This document shows positions 1 to 4,969 of a DNA stretch of 6,095 nucleotides, one piece after another. The number at the start of each line of letters is the position of its first letter. The stretch's first letter is position 1. The stretch spans positions 1 through 6,095 of the forward strand of contig CAZUVT010000116.1 in the NCBI GenBank assembly GCA_964623925.1, given 5' to 3'. The position numbers and the translations under genes are program-made. Under the pieces are notes generated by a model. That model worked only from the letters and a program-made list of their open reading frames with translations, did not search any database and had not been told where the DNA came from. Origin of the DNA: CATJXY01 sp964623925. GTDB taxonomy: Bacteria; Bacillota_I; Bacilli_A; Erysipelotrichales; Erysipelotrichaceae.

Positions 1-101
1 TAATGAAATACAACTTTAACATTTACAGATCTTCTTTGTCATTCAACATGAAAGATTTCATATTAAAAGGTAATATTACAAAGTTTTTTATTCCGACCGG
101 C
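1..101. other. Region downstream of ymdB, no supported gene
   Basis: These 101 bases follow the ymdB stop codon and run to the window edge. I see no convincing gene. On the minus strand there is only a 12-codon ATG frame (62-24) and an ATG at 22 that runs off the edge after seven codons, neither with a good ribosome binding site. There is no hairpin followed by a U-run, so the rny-ymdB transcript may continue beyond the window. Two short AT-rich perfect inverted repeats occur: 48-61 (ATGAAA-GA-TTTCAT) and 70-79 (GTAATATTAC). Their meaning is unknown and chance is likely in such AT-rich DNA. Confidence 0.5.
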
Positions 102-878
102 CTATTCAGGACGGATCTGAATTCGTTCGATCTTTACCGCTCTTTTTGTCTTTTCATCGATTTCCACAACAACACCGCAAAGTATTGCCGGTCCGTTGGC
201 AACCTTATAATGGGTTGGATGTTGATGGATCTGATTTTCAATCACTTCATCCAGATCTCTTCCCAACACGCTCCGATAAGCTCCGCACATGCCGGCATCA
301 CTGATAAACGCACATCCGTCCATGATGCATTCATCAGCGGTCTGTACATGGGTATGGGTACCGATGATTGCGGTACATTCATGCTTGAAGACATTCGCAA
401 ATAGGATTTTTTCACCGGTTGATTCACCATGAAGATCGACAAAGTAACCGTCTACATCTTTCACTTTTTCCAATAATCGGTTCAGTGCTTCAAATGGACT
501 TTCTTTTACATTGTTCATCCATGATTCACAACACAGATTTATTACAGCCAATCGGATATTCCGGCATTCGATGATCTTATAGAAATTTCCGATATTCCCC
601 GGCCATAAATTGCAAGGGACGACCAATCGGTCTGCCTCTTCAATGAAATCATAGATCTCGCCTTTAGAGAAAGTATGATTTCCCATTGTGATCACATCAA
701 TATTCAAATTACAGAACTCATCATATATCTTTTTGGTAATTCCTTTGCCGTGAGCAGAATTTTCGCCATTGACTATGACAACATCAATGGCGAATTTTTT
801 TCTCAAATCTTCAAGATGATCTTTAATCACCTTTCTTCCGCTTTTTCCCACGACATCGGCAAGAAATAAGCATTTCAT
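102..878 (-). CDS. ymdB: YmdB-family metallophosphoesterase (TIGR00282 type)
   Basis: This 258-residue cytosolic protein is a calcineurin-like metallophosphoesterase of the YmdB family, at the usual full length. Bacillus subtilis YmdB cleaves 2',3'-cyclic nucleotides and influences biofilm and motility decisions; the same activity is inferred here. The dinuclear metal ligands are all visible at family positions: D8, E39-N40 (NGEN), N67-H68 (GNH), H150 (DLHGE), H175 and H177 (GTHTH). The ATG at 878 begins three bases after the rny stop and has no clear Shine-Dalgarno sequence, so translation is probably coupled to rny. Oddities are the replacement of family motifs: usual RPAN is VPCN at 87-90, usual GNHTW is GNHTF, and the QGR-F stretch after VINL (112-115) is CCESW (116-120). 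It also has 11 cysteines. The metal site is intact, so the enzyme is probably active; the role is assigned by homology only. Confidence 0.95.
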   Translation of the reverse strand: MKCLFLADVVGKSGRKVIKDHLEDLRKKFAIDVVIVNGENSAHGKGITKKIYDEFCNLNIDVITMGNHTFSKGEIYDFIEEADRLVVPCNLWPGNIGNFYKIIECRNIRLAVINLCCESWMNNVKESPFEALNRLLEKVKDVDGYFVDLHGESTGEKILFANVFKHECTAIIGTHTHVQTADECIMDGCAFISDAGMCGAYRSVLGRDLDEVIENQIHQHPTHYKVANGPAILCGVVVEIDEKTKRAVKIERIQIRPE

Positions 879-881
879 AAA

Positions 882-2435
882 CTATTTTGCAATCTCATTT
901 GCCCGTGTTTCACGAACAACTGTCACCTTGATCTGACCAGGATATGTAAGTTCTGCTTCAATCTTTTCCTTGATTTCTCTGGCAAGCTTGCGGCATGCAA
1001 GATCATCGACTTTTTCCGGCAAGACAAGAACGCGGATCTCTCTTCCGGCTTGTATTGCATATGTTTTATCAACGCCATCAAAATCTGTTGCGATCTTTTC
1101 AAGCTGTTCCAAACGGTTGATATAATTTTCAAAGCTTTCAAATCTGGCACCCGGACGTGCAGCGCTCAATGTATCCGCTGCTGCAACCAGATTGGCGATC
1201 AAGGTCGTCGCCTGTTCATCGCCATGATGTGAAGCAATGGCATTGATCACAACTGCATTTTCACCATGCTTTTTAGCGATCTTCACACCTAGCTCAACAT
1301 GACTTCCTTCTACTTCAAAATCTAAAGCCTTACCAATATCATGAAGCAATCCGGCTCTTTTCGCAAGCGTTTGATTCAAGCCCAATTCAGCAGCCATCAT
1401 TCCGGCCAAATGAGCTACTTCCATACTATGCTGAAGAACATTCTGACCATAGCTGTAACGATATCTCAGTCTTCCCAAAAGACGAACAAGTTCTTTATCC
1501 ATTCTTCCGATCTGAAGCTTAAATATCGCTTCTTCACCTGCTTTTTGAATCGTTTCATTCAATTCGGCAGTGACTTTCTTAACAACATCCTCAATTCTAC
1601 CCGGCTGGATGCGTCCGTCTTTAATCAAATATTCCAAAGACTGACGTGCAATCTCACGACGGATCGGATCAAAACACGAAATCGTAATGGTTTCCGGTGT
1701 ATCATCGATGATGAAATCAGCTCCTGTAGCCTGTTCGATCGCCTTGATGTTTCTTCCTTCACGACCGATGATCCTACCTTTCATTTCTTCCGAAGGCAGT
1801 CCTACCGTAGAAACTGTTCTTTCCAAAGTTTCCTCCTGGGCATATCTTTGGATCGCAAGACCGATGATATTTTTTGATGTCTCCGCAGCTTTTGACTTCG
1901 CTTCTTCTTCCCGATCACGGATATATGCTGCAACTTCATTATCCATTTTCTTTTCGACTGCCGCCATCAATTCTGCTTTTGCTTCATTTGCACTCATGTT
2001 GGCAACTCTTTCCAGTTCAAAGATCTGACTGTCGATTTTTGCCTGCAATTCATTTTCCATCTTATCTAGGTATGATTGTTTTTGGGTTAATTGTCTATTA
2101 ATTTCTTCAATTTGTTTTTCTTTTCCTCTTATGGCTTCATCACGAAAATTCAGACTATCTTCACGACGCATGAGCTTGTTTTGCAGCTCCTGCATTTCGC
2201 GATTCTTTTCTTTCGCTTCCTTTTCGACTTCCAATTTCATTTCATAAGCCTGTGTCCGGCCATCTAAAACAGCCTGTCTAACCAAATTTTCTGATTTAAT
2301 AGTAGCTTCTTCCAACAGCATTTTTGCTTTTTGCTGGTCACGATTTAAGCCTAAACGTGAGAGCATCCACATTATTAGAAGCCCTGCACCTAATCCAACA
2401 ATACCAATGAGGATGGAATAAACCAAATCATTCAT
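882..2435 (-). CDS. rny: RNase Y, membrane-anchored endoribonuclease
   Basis: RNase Y initiates mRNA decay in many Bacillota, anchored to the inner face of the membrane. The 517-residue product has the full family architecture: an N-terminal membrane helix (about residues 4-24), a long charged coiled coil (about 30-200), a KH RNA-binding domain (about 208-272) with the GREG loop at 224-227, and an HD hydrolase domain with H336 and the catalytic HD pair H365-D366 (LLHDIGK). The conserved C-terminal region ends in EIAK and TAG. I chose ATG at 2435 because GGAGGAA (2447-2441) sits seven bases upstream and the protein then starts MNDLVYS, as expected for the family. A frame extension to GTG 2471 or ATG 2468 exists but lies almost on the predicted transcription start. 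It follows its own promoter, not the recA promoter, and is followed by ymdB with a 3-base gap. Confidence 0.97.
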   Translation of the reverse strand: MNDLVYSILIGIVGLGAGLLIMWMLSRLGLNRDQQKAKMLLEEATIKSENLVRQAVLDGRTQAYEMKLEVEKEAKEKNREMQELQNKLMRREDSLNFRDEAIRGKEKQIEEINRQLTQKQSYLDKMENELQAKIDSQIFELERVANMSANEAKAELMAAVEKKMDNEVAAYIRDREEEAKSKAAETSKNIIGLAIQRYAQEETLERTVSTVGLPSEEMKGRIIGREGRNIKAIEQATGADFIIDDTPETITISCFDPIRREIARQSLEYLIKDGRIQPGRIEDVVKKVTAELNETIQKAGEEAIFKLQIGRMDKELVRLLGRLRYRYSYGQNVLQHSMEVAHLAGMMAAELGLNQTLAKRAGLLHDIGKALDFEVEGSHVELGVKIAKKHGENAVVINAIASHHGDEQATTLIANLVAAADTLSAARPGARFESFENYINRLEQLEKIATDFDGVDKTYAIQAGREIRVLVLPEKVDDLACRKLAREIKEKIEAELTYPGQIKVTVVRETRANEIAK

Positions 2436-2440
2436 ATTTA

Positions 2441-2447
2441 TTCCTCC
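2441..2447 (-). promoter_or_regulatory. Ribosome binding site of rny
   Basis: On the minus strand GGAGGAA lies with a seven-base gap between GGAGG and the ATG at 2435. It decides the rny start against the in-frame GTG 2471 and ATG 2468, which would add 11-12 residues before the membrane helix that are not typical of RNase Y. Confidence 0.85.
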
Positions 2448-2479
2448 ATATATTGTGTGAGTCTTCATCACTCCCTTTT

Positions 2480-2508
2480 ATTGTACCTAAAATAATCGAA
2501 ATTCACAA
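2480..2508 (-). promoter_or_regulatory. Predicted sigma-A promoter of rny-ymdB
   Basis: On the minus strand a -35 box TTGTGA (2508-2503, 4 of 6 to consensus) is separated by exactly 17 bases from a -10 box TACAAT (2485-2480, 5 of 6). Transcription would begin near 2475-2472, leaving a leader of about 38 bases with the rny ribosome binding site in it. The promoter lies just after the recA terminator, so rny and ymdB can be expressed apart from recA. Prediction from sequence only. Confidence 0.65.
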
Positions 2509-2604
2509 GAAAAAACATTCAAAAGTAAAAAAAAGGTTAATTTTTTATTCATTTTATCAGATAATCGTCAAGAATTTCTCTGAAAAACATTTTCAATTCA
2601 CTAT

Positions 2605-2629
2605 AAAAAAAGAAGATCCATGGACCTTC
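2605..2629 (-). terminator. Rho-independent terminator of the pgsA-pncC-recA operon
   Basis: Nineteen bases after the recA stop the minus strand forms a 7-bp stem, GAAGGTC with GATCTTC (one G-U pair), closed by a CATG tetraloop and followed at once by seven T (2611-2605). This is a textbook intrinsic terminator. It separates recA from rny. Confidence 0.92.
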
Positions 2630-2648
2630 CTTCTTAAATTCAAGATTT

Positions 2649-3695
2649 TTATTCTGCGTCAACCTCTTCTTCTCCAACCGGAATCGAATTTCCTATTTCA
2701 TACAGTTTTTCGCGGATCTGTCCTTCGATTTCAGCAGCCAACTCCGGATTTGCCTTCAGATAAGCACGAACGGCTTCTCTTCCCTGTCCGATCTTTTCAT
2801 TTTTATAGGAAAACCAAGCACCGCTCTTTTGAATGATATCATAGTCCACGCCCATATTGATGATTTCAGACATTTTGGAAATTCCTTCACCGTAATAGAT
2901 TTCGATCTGAGCCACCTTAAATGGCGGAGCCACTTTATTCTTAACGACCTTGACATTGACCTTATTACCGATGATTTCAGTTCCGTTCTTGATCGCCTCG
3001 CTTTTTCTGACATCCAGACGGACAGATGAATAGAACTTCAGCGCTCTTCCTCCCGTTGTCGTTTCCGGATTGCCATAGAAGACTCCGATTTTTTCACGCA
3101 GCTGGTTGATGAAAATGGCTGTACATTCACCGCGGTTCATAACTCCTGCCAGTTTACGCATGGCCTTAGACATCAGACGTGCTTGCAAGCCGACACTGGA
3201 ATCCCCCATTTCTCCGTCTAATTCAGCCTGCGGTACAAGAGCTGCAACAGAGTCAATGACGATCAAATCGATTGCACCGCTTTTGATAAGCAGCTCCGTG
3301 ATCTCCAAAGCCTGTTCACCGGAATCCGGCTGAGATAAGATCAGTTCGTCAATATTGACTCCCAGTTTTTTTGCATACATCGGATCTATCGCATTTTCGG
3401 CATCGATGAAAGCCGTTCTTCCGCCTTTTTTCTGACATTCTGCAATTGCATGAAGCGCAAGGGTCGTTTTACCTGAGCTTTCCGGTCCGTAAATTTCGAT
3501 GATCCTGCCTTTTGGAAAACCGCCGATTCCCAATGCGGCATCAATGGCTAAAGATCCGCTGCTGATTGCATCCATATCAACACTCGCACGATCTCCGAGC
3601 TTCATGATCGAACCTTTTCCATACTGCTTTTCGATCTGCTTCAAGGTGTCTTTCAGCATCTCTTCTTTGCTTTTTGTTTTTTCTTTTTCTGCCAT
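2649..3695 (-). CDS. recA: RecA recombinase
   Basis: RecA forms ATP-dependent filaments on single-stranded DNA, drives strand exchange in repair and recombination, and triggers LexA self-cleavage. The 348-residue length is normal. Visible are the N-terminal oligomerisation segment, Walker A GPESSGKT (70-77), catalytic E100, Walker B LIVID (144-148), the INQ switch glutamine Q198, the L2 DNA-binding loop with GNPETTTGG (208-216), VKNK (251-254), and an acidic C-terminal tail. The ATG at 3695 has a perfect AGGAGGT (3707-3701) upstream, which belongs to the last codons of the preceding gene; the gap between the genes is three bases, so translation is probably coupled. Oddities: the near-invariant AEHALD is AENAID, with N101 directly after the catalytic glutamate, and the L1 motif GDSHVG is GDSSVG (S167). 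All ATP- and DNA-binding landmarks remain, so the protein should be functional. No intein or truncation. Confidence 0.99.
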   Translation of the reverse strand: MAEKEKTKSKEEMLKDTLKQIEKQYGKGSIMKLGDRASVDMDAISSGSLAIDAALGIGGFPKGRIIEIYGPESSGKTTLALHAIAECQKKGGRTAFIDAENAIDPMYAKKLGVNIDELILSQPDSGEQALEITELLIKSGAIDLIVIDSVAALVPQAELDGEMGDSSVGLQARLMSKAMRKLAGVMNRGECTAIFINQLREKIGVFYGNPETTTGGRALKFYSSVRLDVRKSEAIKNGTEIIGNKVNVKVVKNKVAPPFKVAQIEIYYGEGISKMSEIINMGVDYDIIQKSGAWFSYKNEKIGQGREAVRAYLKANPELAAEIEGQIREKLYEIGNSIPVGEEEVDAE

Positions 3696-3698
3696 AAA

Positions 3699-4190
3699 TT
3701 ACCTCCTACAATACTTATTCGTCAGAAATGACCGTTTTCCTAAAAAATTTATACATTTTTTTTCCATTTCCTGAACACATGCTGTTCTTATTTCATTTCT
3801 TTCTCCTTGAAAACGAAATTCAAACACTTCAGTTTCATCTTTAGATGCAATGGCACAATAGATAAGTCCTGCCCTTTTTCCTTCCATCACATCAGGACCG
3901 GCATTTCCGGTAAAAGAAACACATAGATCCGTTTTCAATTTTTTACGGCTTTGAATCGCCATCTCTTCTGCTGTCTGAGCACTGACAACGCCATATTTAT
4001 CAACAGTTTGCCTGCTCACTCCAACGATTTCTATTTTGACCTCGGTCGCATAAGTGACAAATGCACCTTTAAATACAGCACTTACCCCGCTGATGGAAGC
4101 CAGTGCAGAGGCAAACATGCCGCCTGTACAGCTCTCACAGCTGGAAATTGTCAAATTCCGTTCTTTCAATAATTTTACAAGTTCTTCCAT
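3699..4190 (-). CDS. pncC: Stand-alone CinA C-terminal domain, NMN amidohydrolase (PncC)
   Basis: This is the CinA C-terminal domain alone (163 residues). In known members it hydrolyses nicotinamide mononucleotide to nicotinic acid mononucleotide plus ammonia in pyridine nucleotide recycling. Family motifs are ESCTGG (19-24), G-(x)n-VTYATEVK (45-52), YGVVSAQTAEEMA (66-78), TGNAGPD (94-100) with K105 and G108, and GERNEIR near the C-terminus. The N-terminal molybdopterin-binding-like (MoCF) domain of the about 415-residue Bacillus CinA is absent, and the gene before it is pgsA, so this is a genuine short form, as in E. coli PncC (YgaD), which is also next to recA. ATG 4190 lies two bases after the pgsA stop; GTG 4193, overlapping that stop by one base, is an alternative. 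GAGAG at 4208-4204 is a modest ribosome binding site. A role in competence should not be assumed. Confidence 0.92.
   Translation of the reverse strand: MEELVKLLKERNLTISSCESCTGGMFASALASISGVSAVFKGAFVTYATEVKIEIVGVSRQTVDKYGVVSAQTAEEMAIQSRKKLKTDLCVSFTGNAGPDVMEGKRAGLIYCAIASKDETEVFEFRFQGERNEIRTACVQEMEKKCINFLGKRSFLTNKYCRR
3701..3707 (-). promoter_or_regulatory. recA ribosome binding site inside the pncC 3' end
   Basis: The minus strand reads AGG AGG TAA as the last two arginine codons and stop of pncC, and AGGAGGT is also a perfect Shine-Dalgarno sequence five bases before the recA ATG. Ribosomes ending on pncC cover the recA start site, so coupling is likely. Confidence 0.85.
3748..3787 (-). promoter_or_regulatory. 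Possible internal recA promoter with an inverted repeat
   Basis: Inside the pncC coding region, 53 bases before recA, the minus strand carries a -10-like TATAAA (3753-3748). About 20 bases further upstream is an imperfect inverted repeat GAACA-N5-TGTTC (3787-3773), where a -35 box would fall. No good -35 hexamer is visible. The half-sites GAAC and GTTC are those of the Bacillota LexA box, but their separation is seven bases rather than four. It may be a variant SOS operator or mere chance. Confidence 0.25.
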
Positions 4191-4192
4191 CA

Positions 4193-4786
4193 CTATTTAC
4201 TCTCGAAAATATAATCTTTCATTTGATTGAAATAGGACAGACCGCTCGCCAAAGAAACAAAGGCTGCCAGCCACAAAACAAAATCACTGACCGCAAGTCC
4301 GTAATATTCAAACGGCAGATTGTTCAAAAGAATCAGAATAATGGATATCATCTGTAAAACAGTTTTCAGCTTGCCTAAATAGCCCGCAGCCATGACAATC
4401 CCGTTTCCGGACGCAATCATCCGGATCCCGTCTACGATCGTATCGCGAACGATCATGATCCAGATCGGCACGATCGGAACGATCCCCTTGCTTAAAAACA
4501 ACAAATACATCGTTGTTACTAATAGCTTGTCCGCAATCGGATCGGCAAATTTTCCGAAAGTCGTAACCAGATTATCCCTTCTTGCAATATAGCCATCCAA
4601 AAAATCAGTAAAGCTTGCCACACAGAATAAAACCAATGCAAGTACATTGATGATGGATAGCGAAACATGTCCAAATTGAAACCTCATGACATTGATTCCA
4701 AAGTGCGCATAAGGAAAAATTTCCAAAAGTACGATGATCGGAACTAAAACGATCCTCATTACAGTAAGTTTATTTGGCAAATTCAT
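4193..4786 (-). CDS. pgsA: CDP-diacylglycerol-glycerol-3-phosphate phosphatidyltransferase
   Basis: PgsA makes phosphatidylglycerophosphate from CDP-diacylglycerol and glycerol 3-phosphate, the committed step to phosphatidylglycerol and cardiolipin, in the cell membrane. The 197-residue product has about six hydrophobic segments and the complete CDP-alcohol phosphotransferase signature: D61, D64, G65, A68, R69, G78, D82 and D86 (D-x2-DG-x2-AR-x8-G-x3-D-x3-D). Further PgsA landmarks are NLPNKLT at the N-terminus, R114-D115 and GKLKT at 138-142. Length and motifs are normal. The ATG at 4786 has AAAGGAGA (4802-4795) upstream. It is the first recognised gene of the operon after the promoter at 4911-4883, and its stop TAG touches the start of pncC. 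The first bases may overlap a small upstream ORF. The exact substrate alcohol rests on homology and on location beside cinA and recA. Confidence 0.95.
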   Translation of the reverse strand: MNLPNKLTVMRIVLVPIIVLLEIFPYAHFGINVMRFQFGHVSLSIINVLALVLFCVASFTDFLDGYIARRDNLVTTFGKFADPIADKLLVTTMYLLFLSKGIVPIVPIWIMIVRDTIVDGIRMIASGNGIVMAAGYLGKLKTVLQMISIILILLNNLPFEYYGLAVSDFVLWLAAFVSLASGLSYFNQMKDYIFESK

Positions 4787-4865
4787 AACCTGCTTCTCCT
4801 TTCACAAGCTTATATGAACCCTCTTTATCTCCAGTTTTCATAATACAGAGATCCGTTTTTTTCAA
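4770..4865 (-). CDS. Possible small ORF (31 codons) upstream of and overlapping pgsA
   Basis: I do not recognise this peptide. A minus-strand frame opens just after a stop within the -10 region, has a TTG at 4865 and an ATG at 4841, and ends with TAA at 4772-4770, 17 bases inside pgsA in another frame. From the TTG it gives 31 residues, from the ATG 23, beginning MKTGDKEGSYK and ending KGEAGYEFAK; it is polar and charged with no membrane segment. Half (11 of 22) of the codons after the ATG start with G, a coding-like pattern. Against it: neither start has a good ribosome binding site (GAGAAG before the TTG is weak) and the frame is short. The pgsA ribosome binding site lies inside it, so if translated it could act as a coupled leader peptide for pgsA. 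It may equally be non-coding. Confidence 0.35.
   Translation of the reverse strand: MKKTDLCIMKTGDKEGSYKLVKGEAGYEFAK
4795..4802 (-). promoter_or_regulatory. Ribosome binding site of pgsA
   Basis: AAAGGAGA on the minus strand, with AGGAG nine bases before the pgsA ATG at 4786. It supports that start and lies within the candidate leader ORF. Confidence 0.7.
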
Positions 4866-4882
4866 TTCTTCTCTGCTTTTTT

Positions 4883-4911
4883 ATTATATCATTTTTTATT
4901 CAAATGGTAAA
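4883..4911 (-). promoter_or_regulatory. Predicted extended -10 promoter of pgsA-pncC-recA
   Basis: On the minus strand a perfect TATAAT (4888-4883) is preceded by TGA, giving an extended -10 element (TGATATAAT), and a -35-like TTTACC (4911-4906, 4 of 6) sits exactly 17 bases upstream. Transcription would start near G4876, giving a leader of about 90 bases before pgsA. The -35 box overlaps the U-run of the upstream terminator. Confidence 0.82.
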
Positions 4912-4938
4912 CAAAAGACTGCCGATTTCTCGACAGTC
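4909..4938 (-). terminator. Rho-independent terminator of the flavoprotein gene
   Basis: Starting 31 bases after the flavoprotein stop, the minus strand forms an 8-bp stem GACTGTCG with CGGCAGTC (one U-G pair) around a six-base loop AGAAAT (4938-4917), followed by TTTTGTTT (4916-4909). This is a clear intrinsic terminator that isolates the flavoprotein gene from the pgsA operon. Confidence 0.9.
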
Positions 4939-4969
4939 TAAACAGAATCACGATTCAACTTTATGAATC

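Noticed and set aside
24..62. 12-codon ATG frame on the minus strand after ymdB
   Set aside because: Very short, with no ribosome binding site and no sign of coding; likely chance.
97..114. Hairpin CCGGCC / GGACGG across the ymdB stop as a terminator
   Set aside because: The stem has a mismatch and is followed in the transcript by an A-rich, not U-rich, stretch, so it does not qualify as an intrinsic terminator.
3..404. 133-codon open frame on the plus strand at the left edge
   Set aside because: Most of it is the complement of the ymdB 3' end, which has all family motifs; no ribosome binding site or recognised domain.
1341..1877. 178-codon open frame on the plus strand
   Set aside because: It is antisense to the KH and HD region of rny, shows no recognisable domain, and is rich in Ser, Phe and Arg as expected for the reverse frame of a real gene.
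2436..2471. Longer rny start at GTG 2471 or ATG 2468
   Set aside because: The start sits at the predicted transcription start, leaving no room for a ribosome binding site, and the family protein begins at the hydrophobic helix with ATG 2435.
2530..2572. Second rny promoter candidate with TTGACG on the minus strand
   Set aside because: The -35 is good, but the TAAAAT lies only 9 bases away and the box at 18 bases is TAAAAA, a poor -10. The TTGTGA-17-TACAAT promoter nearer rny fits better.
4846..4875. Stem CAGAGA / TCTCTG in the pgsA leader as a riboswitch or attenuator
   Set aside because: Only 6 bp around an 18-base loop, with no alternative structure or U-run; too weak to call a regulatory RNA.
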